NCBI RefSeq assembly: GCF_004135585.1
Contig: NZ_CP035501.1
Span: 2,985,501 to 3,049,500 of the forward strand
Reading direction: 5' to 3'
Length of the DNA stretch: 64,000 bases
DNA from: Sphingosinicella sp. BN140058
GTDB lineage: Bacteria; Pseudomonadota; Alphaproteobacteria; Sphingomonadales; Sphingomonadaceae
The notes under the pieces are model-generated. The model had not been told where the DNA came from, did not search any database, and worked only from the letters and a program-made list of their open reading frames with translations. Position 1 is the first letter of the stretch, and each line of letters opens with the position of its first letter. The position numbers and the translations under genes were made by a program. Shown here one piece after another: positions 52,644-61,419 of this stretch.

Positions 52644-53924
52644 TCAGCCGCGATACCAGTCCCGCTCCAGCCGCTTCGAGGCGACGAAGTAGAGTGCGGC
52701 GCTCAGCAGGTAGAATACGAGGCCGTAGAGGATCGACCAGCGCAGCGAATCCTGACCGTGAAGGGCGGTCATCCGATCCGACATGAAGCCGAGGAAGAAG
52801 ATTCCGAAGCCGATGCCGATCAGGTTGTTGATGAACAGGAAGCTGGCCGACGCGGTCGCGCGCATGTTGGGCGGAACGATGTGCTGGACGGCGGCGATCA
52901 CCGGCCCGAGCCAGGCAAGGGCCAGCATCTGGCCGATCGCGAACAGGATCCAGGCGATCGGCAGGGAAGGCGCGAACAGTCCGAAAGCGAAAGCCGGGGC
53001 GGCGATCAGGAAGCAGATCGCGGGGATTCGCGCGTAGGAGGCCGGGTTGGACGGACCGGTCCGATCGCCGATCCAGCCGCCGAGCCACGTGCCCGCGACG
53101 CCGCCGACCAGGACGATCGAGCCGTAGAACCAGCTCACCTCGATAAGGCTGAGGCCGAAGCTGCGGCTGAAGAAGGACGGCAGCCAGAAGATCAGGCCGT
53201 AGCCGAGGATCGATCCCGAGGCGGCGCCGAACGAGAGCAGCCAGAAGCTTGGCGTTCGGGCGAGCGTCGCCGCTACCCTTGGGAAGGGCGGGGCCGCCGC
53301 GCTGGCGCTTCCGTCGGCCGTGTCGAAGCCGCCACGCACCGGCTCGGGGATGCCGAGCTTGACCGCCAGCGCCGCGGGCAGCCCGGCAAGCCCGACGATC
53401 AGAAAGGCCGAGCGCCAATCGAGATTGCTGGCGATCCAGCCGCCGAAGAATACCCCGAGCGCCGACCCGATCGGTATCCCGAGCGAGAACAAGGCCAGCG
53501 CCCGCGCTCGCCGCGCCTTCGGGTAGAAATCGGAGATCAGTGCGTAGGAAGGGGCCACGCCGCCGGCTTCGCCGATGCCGACGCCCATGCGGGCGAGGAA
53601 CAGGTGCCAGAAATTCTGGGCGACGCCGCACAAGGCGGTGAACAGGCTCCACAAGGCCACCGACACGGCGATGATGTTGACCCGGCTCTTGCGGTCGGCA
53701 AACCAGGCTACCGGGATCGCGATGCCGCTGTAGAAGAGGGCGAAGGCGAGGCCGCCCATCAGGCTGAGCTGGGTGTCGGTGAGCGCGAGCTCCGCCTTGA
53801 TCGGCACCGCGAGCACGCCGATAATCTGACGGTCGATGAAGTTGAAGATGTAGGCGAGAAGCAGGATGGCGAGAACCCGGCGTCCCCTCCGGTCGTGCGT
53901 GCCGGTGACGCCGGTCTGGTTCAT
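52644..53924 (-). CDS. MFS transporter, spinster-like family
   Basis: A 426-residue inner-membrane transporter with 12 helices. The opening RRVLAILLLAYIFNFIDRQIIGVLA and the signature LFLARMGVGIGEAGGVAPSYA (motif with GIGEA) are those of the spinster-related MFS group common in sphingomonads next to TonB receptors. It is the last gene of the hydrolase-TonB receptor-MFS operon and would bring the receptor's ligand, or a hydrolysis product of it, into the cytoplasm. GAGGAGC precedes the ATG. Confidence 0.9.
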   Translation of the reverse strand: MNQTGVTGTHDRRGRRVLAILLLAYIFNFIDRQIIGVLAVPIKAELALTDTQLSLMGGLAFALFYSGIAIPVAWFADRKSRVNIIAVSVALWSLFTALCGVAQNFWHLFLARMGVGIGEAGGVAPSYALISDFYPKARRARALALFSLGIPIGSALGVFFGGWIASNLDWRSAFLIVGLAGLPAALAVKLGIPEPVRGGFDTADGSASAAAPPFPRVAATLARTPSFWLLSFGAASGSILGYGLIFWLPSFFSRSFGLSLIEVSWFYGSIVLVGGVAGTWLGGWIGDRTGPSNPASYARIPAICFLIAAPAFAFGLFAPSLPIAWILFAIGQMLALAWLGPVIAAVQHIVPPNMRATASASFLFINNLIGIGFGIFFLGFMSDRMTALHGQDSLRWSILYGLVFYLLSAALYFVASKRLERDWYRG

Positions 53925-53944
53925 GCTCCTCGCTTTCCTTTCGA

Positions 53945-56344
53945 TCAGAATTTGACGCCCAGGCTCAGGAAGACCTGGCGCGGATTGCCGTAGAAGGCGG
54001 TGGCGACGCCCTCAACACCCAGGCTCGGCCGAACCTGGCCGGCGGCGTTGCGAAGCGGAACGCCGGTAACCGGATCGGTCAGCAGGAACTGGTAACCCGA
54101 GGTGATATACTGCTTGTCCGTCAGGTTCTTGCCGTGGAGCCCGATCGTGTAGCGATCGTCGCTCGACGTCCAGACCAGGCTGGCATCGAGGAGGGCATAA
54201 CCGGGCTGATCGAGGAAGGGGCTCGGGGTTTCGAACTGATAGGTCTTGCTGCGGTAGGAGAGCGTGGTGCTGGCCGACAATTCGCCGCCGCTCACCCGCG
54301 TCGCCACGTCCAGCGTGCCAGAAAGCGTCCACTTGGGCGTGTTCTGGATCCGCCGGTAATCCGCAACGTCGACCGGGCCGGTGCCGGGCACGTTGGTGAT
54401 GAATTCGTCATATTGCGCGTCGAGATAGCCGGCCGTGCCGGTGAAGTTGACGCGGGTGCCGGAGGTCGGATCACGGAGCAGGGTCGCCACCATCTCGGCT
54501 TCGACACCCTTGAAGCTGGCTTTGCCGGCATTGGTGGTGACCCCGACGAAGGTGGGGACGTTGTTGATCACCGCGCCGACCGATCCGGGCACCTGCACGT
54601 CCTTGTAGTCGGCATAGAAACCGGCGAGCGCTAGGCGGAGACGGCGGTCGAACAGGGACGCCTTGTAGCCGAGTTCGTAGCTGTCGACCTTTTCCGGCTC
54701 GAACAGGAAGTAATCGAAGATCTCGGCAGCATCGCGGGTACCGTTGCCGTCGAGATCCGGCGCTGCCGTCGAAAGGCCGCGCGGATCGAAGCCGCCGCCC
54801 TTGAAGCCTTTCGAATAGCTCAGATAGATGGTGTTGTCTTCGTTGGGCTTGAAGCTGATCGAGGCGCGTGGCGTGAATTCCTTGAAGGTTTCTTCGCCGG
54901 TGAAATCGGATGTGCGCGGCCCGAGCTGGACTCCGCGGCCGCCCAGCTCCGGGGACGGGCCGTTGAGCAGATTGGCGCGGATCACACGGGCACTGCGCTT
55001 GTCGTGGGTGTAGCGGCCGCCGACCGACAGCGCGAACTGATCGGTGAAATCGTAAGTGAAATCCGCGAACGCGGCCCAGGTCTTGGTGTCGACGTCGCCG
55101 AAGGTCGAGGCGGTCAGGCCCGGCAGTGCGATCGGCGACGTCGTCGCGAGCACGACGTCGAAGATGTTGTTGGCGTTGGCATCGAGATAATAGACGCCGG
55201 CGACGCCGTTGAGCCTGGTGCCCTCGTAGAGGATCTGGAATTCGTTGGAGAATTGCTTGTTGCGGTAGATCGCCGGCACGTCGACGTCCGCCGACGGCAG
55301 CGAATCGAAGTCGATCGGCGCGAAGCTCTTGTCCTTCCGGTAGGCGAGGATGTTGCGCAGCGTGAGTTCGTCGCTGAGCTTGAGCTCCGCCCGCACGGCA
55401 CCGCCATAAGCTTCGATCTCCTGCTTCGGCGTGTTGAGGCCGGCACGCGTGTCATAGACGTCGTCCAGCACGGGCGCGCCGGTCACCAGGCCCGGGATCA
55501 GCCGGTGCCCGTTGCGCGGATTGGAATCGTCCTTGGTGTAATCACCCGAGACGCGCAGGAAGAAGTTCGAGCTCGGCTCGATTTCGAGTGTGCCGCGCGC
55601 CGCCCAGATGTCGCGATTGTAATTGTCGAGGCCGTTGTTGCGATTCTCGCCGAAGCCGCCGCGGTACAGCCGTGCGCCCGAGGCGCCGATGCGGATTCCC
55701 TCGGTAAGTGGCGCGCTCGCCGACAGGATGATGTCGCCCTGTTTGTAGGTGCCGAAATTGGCCCGGGCGCGCAGCGTCGGATCGTCGGAAAGGCGGCGGG
55801 TGACGTACTTGATGGCGCCGCCGATCGTGTTGCGGCCATAGAGCGTACCCTGGGGACCGCGCAGCACTTCGATGCGCTCGACGTCGTAGATGTCGAGAAC
55901 CGCCGCCTGCGGCCGGTTGAGATAGACGTCGTCGAGGTAGAGGCCGACACCGGCCTCGAAGCCCGCGACCGGGTCCTGCTGGCCAACGCCGCGGATGAAG
56001 GCGGTGAGCGTGGTGTTGGTGCCGCGCGATGTCTCGAGCGTGACGTTCGGCGTGGTGTCCGAGATGTCGGTGATGTCGATCGCACCCTGCCGTTCCAGCG
56101 CCTCGCCCGAATAAGCGGTGACGGCGATCGGCACGTCCTGCAGGCTTTCGGCGCGGCGGCGGGCCGTGACGATGATCTCCTGGTCCTGGCCGGCCGAAGT
56201 GGCAGCGGCGGCATCGTTGGCCCCTGCAGCCTGCTGTTCGTCAGAGGCGCTCGTGGCGTCCTGCCCCCAGGACGGGGCGGCAAGAGCGAGTACCGCAAGG
56301 GCGCTTCCCCAGCGCAAGCGCGTCATCAAGGCGTTTCCGGTCAT
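53945..56344 (-). CDS. TonB-dependent outer-membrane receptor (third copy)
   Basis: A 799-residue receptor. A signal peptide (MTGNALMTRLRWGSALAVLA...) leads to a TonB-box region with IIVTARRR, a plug (about 50-165: SLQDVPIAVTAYSG, AFIRGVGQQDP, VLRGPQGTLYGRNTIGGAIKYVT) and a barrel ending in VFLSLGVKF. This is the FyuA/CirA-like type often coupled to aromatic or natural-product uptake, unlike the two tandem receptors. Residues 530-541 match an EF-hand-like loop (D-x-D-x-N-G-x-x-D-x-x-E). AGGAGAAG precedes the ATG. It stands between an alpha/beta hydrolase and an MFS transporter, all co-directional with short gaps. Confidence 0.93.
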   Translation of the reverse strand: MTGNALMTRLRWGSALAVLALAAPSWGQDATSASDEQQAAGANDAAAATSAGQDQEIIVTARRRAESLQDVPIAVTAYSGEALERQGAIDITDISDTTPNVTLETSRGTNTTLTAFIRGVGQQDPVAGFEAGVGLYLDDVYLNRPQAAVLDIYDVERIEVLRGPQGTLYGRNTIGGAIKYVTRRLSDDPTLRARANFGTYKQGDIILSASAPLTEGIRIGASGARLYRGGFGENRNNGLDNYNRDIWAARGTLEIEPSSNFFLRVSGDYTKDDSNPRNGHRLIPGLVTGAPVLDDVYDTRAGLNTPKQEIEAYGGAVRAELKLSDELTLRNILAYRKDKSFAPIDFDSLPSADVDVPAIYRNKQFSNEFQILYEGTRLNGVAGVYYLDANANNIFDVVLATTSPIALPGLTASTFGDVDTKTWAAFADFTYDFTDQFALSVGGRYTHDKRSARVIRANLLNGPSPELGGRGVQLGPRTSDFTGEETFKEFTPRASISFKPNEDNTIYLSYSKGFKGGGFDPRGLSTAAPDLDGNGTRDAAEIFDYFLFEPEKVDSYELGYKASLFDRRLRLALAGFYADYKDVQVPGSVGAVINNVPTFVGVTTNAGKASFKGVEAEMVATLLRDPTSGTRVNFTGTAGYLDAQYDEFITNVPGTGPVDVADYRRIQNTPKWTLSGTLDVATRVSGGELSASTTLSYRSKTYQFETPSPFLDQPGYALLDASLVWTSSDDRYTIGLHGKNLTDKQYITSGYQFLLTDPVTGVPLRNAAGQVRPSLGVEGVATAFYGNPRQVFLSLGVKF

Positions 56345-56360
56345 GGCGATCTTCTCCTGC

Positions 56361-57188
56361 TTATGCTGTTGCGCGACTGTGACGGACTGGCGGTATGCTG
56401 ACCGCGAATGCGCGTAGGGTGCGGTTGAAGAGTTCGGGCTCTTCGAGGTGCGGTGAGTGGCCGGAGTGCGCGAACACGATCCCGCGCGCATCGGGGAGAG
56501 CCCCGACGAGGTGATCGGCGGTATCGGCTCCGTAGAGATGGCTGCCTGCGCCATGGGCAATCAGGCTCGGTTGCCGGATCGTCGGCAGCACCGGGCGGAA
56601 GTCGGCATCCACCAGGGACGACCAGATCGCCGCGACGGTGGAAGCGTCGCTGCGGCCGAACTCGGCACCGGCCCAGGCGGCGAGCGGATGCGGAGCGTCT
56701 CCGTCGGCAAAAATGGCGCCGCCCGCAGCGGTGGCGAAGGCGGCAAAATCGTCGCGCATTGCCCGGCTGCGCGCCGCGCAGTGATCGGGAGACAGGCCAA
56801 GCGCCCAATCGGCATCGTTGCGGACGCGCGGAGTCATGTCGATGACAACGGCCGCTGCGAACCTGTCCTCCGAGGCTTCTGCCAACACGCGCCACAAGAC
56901 TGAGGCGCCGAGCGACCAGCCGACCAGGATCGCGTCTTCGATCGACAGCTGTGCGGCAAGTTCGGCAACATCACTGGCAAGACGTTCGACCGAAGCCGCG
57001 GCATCGACGCTCGAGCGGCCGTGGCCGCGAAAATCGACCCGGATCAGCCGGAACTGGTCGGCGAGCGCGCGCTGCGGCTCGAAGAAGCCCGCATTGGCCA
57101 TGAGCCCGTGCAGCAGCAGGACCGGCCGGCCCGCGCCTTCGTCATCATAAGCGATGCAAGCACCGTCCGACGCGGCGAAAACCGGCAA
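56361..57188 (-). CDS. Alpha/beta hydrolase
   Basis: A 275-residue esterase/lactonase-like protein. The oxyanion motif LLLHGLMANAG is near residue 26, the nucleophile elbow is GWSLG (Ser about 92), and the catalytic His is in FAHSGHSPHLEEP near 243. The substrate is unknown; in this setting it may hydrolyse the molecule taken up by the following receptor. The start is TTG with GGAGG six bases upstream; the ATG five bases earlier is out of frame. No signal peptide is present, so it acts in the cytoplasm. Confidence 0.87.
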   Translation of the reverse strand: MPVFAASDGACIAYDDEGAGRPVLLLHGLMANAGFFEPQRALADQFRLIRVDFRGHGRSSVDAAASVERLASDVAELAAQLSIEDAILVGWSLGASVLWRVLAEASEDRFAAAVVIDMTPRVRNDADWALGLSPDHCAARSRAMRDDFAAFATAAGGAIFADGDAPHPLAAWAGAEFGRSDASTVAAIWSSLVDADFRPVLPTIRQPSLIAHGAGSHLYGADTADHLVGALPDARGIVFAHSGHSPHLEEPELFNRTLRAFAVSIPPVRHSRATA

Positions 57189-57252
57189 CCCATCCTCCCT
57201 TTCCCGCTCGTCTCGGCAGGTGAGGGGAAGATGCGACTAAGTGAAAGTTGAG

Positions 57253-57669
57253 TCAACCTTCAACTTTGGATTTCAGCCGTTTGAGGCTGAAGACCCGGTG
57301 AAGTCTCCGGGCGGCTGCGCCGGGTACCCGGACCTTGGCGATGGGCGCCGGGGGTTCGACGTCGAACCCGAGATCGGTTGATCTCAGAGAAACGATGAGA
57401 TCGCCTTTGGCGGAGCCGGGTTTCGGGATTGGCCGCCCTTCGATGCGATAAAGGTCAAGTGCGCCCTCGATCGCCTCGCGCGCTTTGGCGGCGGCCTCCT
57501 CGCGGGTGGCGGCATAGGTCATCGCTTCGGGAATGTCCGGGCACAGGGCGTAGACGGTCCCAAAACCATCGTCCGCCAGGATGACCGGGTAGGAAAGCAG
57601 CACCAGAAAATACTCCGACTGGAGCGTCGCTCTGAGCGCATGCGCCTTAGGAGCAGTGAAACGTCGCAT
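57253..57669 (-). CDS. Orphan HicB-like protein
   Basis: A 138-residue protein with a HicB-type domain (about residues 22-98): YPVILADDGFGTVYALCPDI, EAMTYAATREEAAAKAREAI, and RPIPKPGSAKGDLIVSL. HicB normally neutralises the HicA RNase toxin and has a C-terminal DNA-binding part; here the tail is a short basic stretch with no recognisable helix-turn-helix, and no hicA reading frame lies beside it. It may be a decayed antitoxin or a free-standing regulator. The start is uncertain, since the ATG lacks a ribosome site; a GTG just before LLSYPVIL has GGAG upstream. Confidence 0.7.
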   Translation of the reverse strand: MRRFTAPKAHALRATLQSEYFLVLLSYPVILADDGFGTVYALCPDIPEAMTYAATREEAAAKAREAIEGALDLYRIEGRPIPKPGSAKGDLIVSLRSTDLGFDVEPPAPIAKVRVPGAAARRLHRVFSLKRLKSKVEG

Positions 57670-57747
57670 ATGGTATATGAACGGTATCGCGCGGCGCGGC
57701 CCCGCCCCTAAATTCGGTTGCTCTCGGCCGAGTCTCGGAAACCTTCA

Positions 57748-59373
57748 TTGTCCTTCTCCATTGCAGCCGCGGTTGATCCGACCGCCTTCCTCTCGCTGCC
57801 CGGGCGAAGCGCTGCTGTGATCCGTGCCTTCCCGTGGGAGAACACGCCGCTGGGGCCGATCGCAGCCTGGCCGGCGGCGTTGAAGACCCTGCTCGCCACG
57901 GCACTGGTTTCCGCGGCCCCGAAGCTCCTCTTGTGGGGCCCCGAGCTGATCACGCTCCACAACGACGCCTATTCGACGAACCTCGGCACCGCCTTTGCCG
58001 ACGCGATCGGCAGGCCGTTCCCGGCGCTCCGCCGCGACCTCTGGCCGAAGCTCGGGCCCCACATCGAAGCCGCTTATTCCGGATCGCCGCAGTTTCTCCC
58101 TAACTTCCGAGCGATTACGCGTCGCTACGGCCGGGATGAACCGGCGTCGGGAACGCTCGTCTACACACCGGTGCCGCTCGAGGATGGCAGCATCGGCGGC
58201 GTGCTTGGGGAAGTTTATGACACGACACGAGAATTCGAGCGCAGCGACCGGCTGGAAGGGGAGAATGCCCGGCTGTCGCAGATGTTCGAACGCTCGCCGG
58301 TGCTGATGGCGGCGACGACCGGGCCAGTCCTGACGTTCCGAGATGCCAACCCCGCCTTCGATCGTTTCTTCGGCGGTCGACCTCTGATCGGACGCGCGCT
58401 TCCAGATGCGATACCGGAGGCTGCGGCCCAGGACATGGTCGCGCCGTTGCAAGCCGTCTTTCAGAGCGGTGAACCCTGGATCGGCCAGGAAGTCGAATTC
58501 TGCGTGCACAACGGCCCCGACGCTGCGGCCGAGCGCCGCTTCGTCGATTTCATCTGGCAGGCGACGCGTGACGACCGCGGGGCGATCACCGGATTGGTCT
58601 TCTTCGGCTACGATGTCACCAGCCGCCGCGTGTCGCGCGAGCGCGCCGACCACCTGCATGCGCAATTGCTGCACGCCTCGCGGCTCAACGCCATGGGGAC
58701 GATGGCGATGACCCTGGCCCATGAGCTCAACCAGCCGCTGACCGCAGCGGCGAATTTCCTCACGGCAGGCCAGCGCTTCCTCGCCATCGGCGGGGACCAA
58801 CGCGCGATCGAGAACCTGCTCCGGGAATCGGAGCAACAGATTCAGCGTGCCGGCGAGATCATCCGGCGCATGCGAAGCCTCGTCTCGGCCGGCGCCGCCC
58901 ATCGCGAGGAGGTGCCGCTCACCGATGTCATCGGGCGGGTTGTTCGGCTGCTCGAAACCAGCGGCGAGCTTTCGCGCAACCGCGTCGAGGTTGCAGTGGC
59001 GGCAGCAGCCCAGACCGTGATCGCCGATCAGGTGCAACTCGAACAGATATTGCTGAACCTCTTGCGCAACGCCGGTCAGGCATCGGCCGCCACGACGGAA
59101 CCCATCATCGTTGATGCGATCGCCGCCGGGGCCATGGTGCAGGTGTCGGTGCGGGATCGCGGAGCCGGGATCGCGGCGGAACGGATCGGCGGCCTGTTCG
59201 ACGCCCTCCAGCCCTCGACATCGGGCGGACTCGGAGTCGGCCTGTCGCTCTGCCGCACGATGGTCGAAGCGCAGGGCGGCCGCATCTGGGCGGAGGCGCC
59301 AGCAGCCGGAGGAACCATCGTCAATTTCAGCTTGCCCGCGGGGCCGCAGCAGCGCGCGACGGACCAAGGATGA
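57748..59373 (+). CDS. PAS-domain sensor histidine kinase (FixL-like)
   Basis: A soluble kinase of about 541 residues. Two PAS-like regions are seen: residues 20-165 (FPWENTPLGPIAAWPAALKT, which resembles the N-terminal PAS of FixL/DctB-like sphingomonad kinases) and about 180-305 (ARLSQMFERSPVLMAATTG). The HisKA acceptor is His325 in LAHELNQPLTAAANF, and HATPase_c shows LLNLLRNAGQA (N box), RDRGAGIAAE and SGGLGVGLSLCRTMVEAQGG. There is no receiver domain, and no response regulator is adjacent. TTG at 57748 has GGAA seven bases upstream; TTG at 57718 is an alternative start. Confidence 0.85.
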   Translation: MSFSIAAAVDPTAFLSLPGRSAAVIRAFPWENTPLGPIAAWPAALKTLLATALVSAAPKLLLWGPELITLHNDAYSTNLGTAFADAIGRPFPALRRDLWPKLGPHIEAAYSGSPQFLPNFRAITRRYGRDEPASGTLVYTPVPLEDGSIGGVLGEVYDTTREFERSDRLEGENARLSQMFERSPVLMAATTGPVLTFRDANPAFDRFFGGRPLIGRALPDAIPEAAAQDMVAPLQAVFQSGEPWIGQEVEFCVHNGPDAAAERRFVDFIWQATRDDRGAITGLVFFGYDVTSRRVSRERADHLHAQLLHASRLNAMGTMAMTLAHELNQPLTAAANFLTAGQRFLAIGGDQRAIENLLRESEQQIQRAGEIIRRMRSLVSAGAAHREEVPLTDVIGRVVRLLETSGELSRNRVEVAVAAAAQTVIADQVQLEQILLNLLRNAGQASAATTEPIIVDAIAAGAMVQVSVRDRGAGIAAERIGGLFDALQPSTSGGLGVGLSLCRTMVEAQGGRIWAEAPAAGGTIVNFSLPAGPQQRATDQG

Positions 59374-59488
59374 GGGCATGATTACGGACCAGGCTGATTC
59401 AGCCCGATCTGATCATGCTCTAGCGCCGTCAAGGCGGGTTGCACGGGGGTGAAAAGCGGCTCAGTTTGACCATCCCCGGGGAGAGGCG

Positions 59489-60106
59489 ATGGCATATGTG
59501 AACGAGGCCGCGGCGGGCGGCGAGAAGGAGCCGCGCACCGAGCGTGGCCGCAAGACCCTGCGCCGGCTGATCGAGGCGGCCGCCGCCGAATTCGGCGAGC
59601 GCGGCTTTCACGAGGCCGCGATCACCGGAATCACCCAGCGCGCCGGCGTCGCGCTCGGCACCTTTTACACCTATTTCGAGAGCAAGGAGGAGGTGTTTCG
59701 GGCGCTCGTTCGCGACATGAGCCGCGCCACCCGCGCCCATGTCGCCGAAGCGGTCAAGCATGCGCCCGATCGCCTGGCCGCCGAAAGAATCGGCCTCGAG
59801 GCGTTCATCGCCTTCGTCCGTCAGCATCCGGAGCTCTACCGGATCATCGAGGAAGCGCAGTTCGTCGCCCAGGACGTCTACCGGGAACATTACCGAAGCT
59901 TCGCCGAGGCCTATGTGCGCAATCTGGCCGGCGCCCGGGGGCGCGGCGAGATTGCCGACGGCGCCGACGAGCCGCGCGCCTGGGCGCTGATCGGGATGAG
60001 CGTCTTCCTCGGCATGCGCTACGGCCTGTGGGACGAGGATCTCTCGCCCGGCGAGGTCGCTGACACCGCGATCGCGTTGGTTTCGGAGGGGCTGCGGAAG
60101 CGATGA
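59489..60106 (+). CDS. TetR/AcrR family transcriptional regulator
   Basis: A 205-residue repressor. The N-terminal DNA-binding domain (about 17-70) reads RGRKTLRRLIEAAAAEFGER, then AAITGITQRAGVALGTFYTYFESKEEVF with the helix-turn-helix. The C-terminal ligand domain is about 90-200 (HPELYRIIEEAQFVAQDVYREHYRSF). GGGGAGAGG precedes the ATG. Targets are not evident: it is flanked by a histidine kinase upstream and an M16 peptidase downstream, on the same strand. Confidence 0.9.
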   Translation: MAYVNEAAAGGEKEPRTERGRKTLRRLIEAAAAEFGERGFHEAAITGITQRAGVALGTFYTYFESKEEVFRALVRDMSRATRAHVAEAVKHAPDRLAAERIGLEAFIAFVRQHPELYRIIEEAQFVAQDVYREHYRSFAEAYVRNLAGARGRGEIADGADEPRAWALIGMSVFLGMRYGLWDEDLSPGEVADTAIALVSEGLRKR

Positions 60107-60191
60107 TCCGCCTATCGCGTTCGCCTGGGCTGACCCGTTTCGGGAAGCCATGGTTGAAGCGCAGCCGGCCCGCGCCTAATTGGCCCAGTTC

Positions 60192-61415
60192 ATGAAGCTC
60201 ACCACCCTTTCCAGCGGCCTGCGAGTCGCCAGCCGCCAGATGCCCGGTATCGAGACTGCCGCCGTCGGCCTCTATGCGGAGACCGGCTCCCGCTACGAGG
60301 CGGCGCCACTCAACGGCATCGCCCACCTGTTCGAACATATGGTGTTCAAGGGCGCCGGCGGCCGCTCGGCCCGGGATATCAGCGAGGCGATCGAGGACGT
60401 CGGCGGCGATCTCAACGCCTCGACCGATCGCGAGACGACGAATTTCACCGCGTCGGTGATGGCGGAGCACATTCCGCTCGGCGTCGAGATGATCGCCGAT
60501 CTCGTCCAGCGTCCGCATTTCAACGCCGGGGAGCTCGAACGCGAGAAGGATGTCGTGCTCCAGGAACTGGGCGAAGCGCGCGATACCCCCAACGACATCA
60601 TCTTCGACGATCTCCAGTCGGCCGCCTTTGCCGAACAGGCGCTGGGGCGTTCGGTGCTCGGCACCGAGGAGAGTATCGAGGCGATCCAGGTCGACGATCT
60701 CGAGGCGTGGCGCAGCAGCCATTATCGGGCCGGCAGCCTGACTCTCGTCGCGGCCGGCAAGGTCGACCACGATCGGCTGGTCGATCTCGCCGAAAAGCAT
60801 TTCGCCGACCTTACCGCGGGCAGCAGCGACACGCCCGATCCGGCGCGTTTCACCGGCGGCGACCGGGTCGGCCGCACTTCGTCGGACCAGGCGCACCTTG
60901 CGCTCGGCTTCGGCGCGCCCGGCCAGACCCATGAAGACTATTACGCCGCCCGCCTGTTCAGCGACGCGGTCGGGGGCGGCATGTCGTCCCGCCTGTTCCA
61001 GCAACTGCGCGAGGAACGCGGCCTCGCTTATTCGGTCTATTCGATGCTGCAGCCCTGGGCCGACACCGGCCTGTTCTCGATCTACGCGGCCACTGCGCGC
61101 CGGCAGTCTGCCGCGGCCGCGCAGCTGATCGAGGAGATTCTTGCCGATGCTGCCGAGACGATCACCGAGCGCGAATTGCAGCGCGTTCGCACCCAGGCCC
61201 GAGCCGGCCTCTTGATGTCGCTCGAAAGTCCGTGGGGCCAGGCCCATTACGTGGCGCGGCAGATCCAGACCTATGGCCGCCTGGTCGAGCCCGCCGAGGT
61301 CATCGCCGATGTCGACAAGGTCGATCTCGACCGGATCCGTGCGGCCGGCCGGGCAATGCTTTCGGGGCCGCGGGCCCGGGCCACGATCGGCTTCCCGGCC
61401 GTCCGCGCCGCCTGA
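60192..61415 (+). CDS. M16 family zinc peptidase (mitochondrial processing peptidase-like)
   Basis: A 407-residue peptidase. The inverted zinc motif HLFEH (His45, Glu48, His49) lies in NGIAHLFEHMVFKG, with the distal Glu in REKDVVLQELGEA near 120, and a second M16_C domain with RGLAYSVYS near 275. Length and motif match the bacterial counterpart of the MPP beta subunit. The role is turnover of signal or transit-like peptides in the cytoplasm or envelope, inferred. I use the ATG at 60192; a TTG four codons earlier is possible. The next gene begins four bases after its stop. Confidence 0.93.
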   Translation: MKLTTLSSGLRVASRQMPGIETAAVGLYAETGSRYEAAPLNGIAHLFEHMVFKGAGGRSARDISEAIEDVGGDLNASTDRETTNFTASVMAEHIPLGVEMIADLVQRPHFNAGELEREKDVVLQELGEARDTPNDIIFDDLQSAAFAEQALGRSVLGTEESIEAIQVDDLEAWRSSHYRAGSLTLVAAGKVDHDRLVDLAEKHFADLTAGSSDTPDPARFTGGDRVGRTSSDQAHLALGFGAPGQTHEDYYAARLFSDAVGGGMSSRLFQQLREERGLAYSVYSMLQPWADTGLFSIYAATARRQSAAAAQLIEEILADAAETITERELQRVRTQARAGLLMSLESPWGQAHYVARQIQTYGRLVEPAEVIADVDKVDLDRIRAAGRAMLSGPRARATIGFPAVRAA

Positions 61416-61419
61416 CCGC

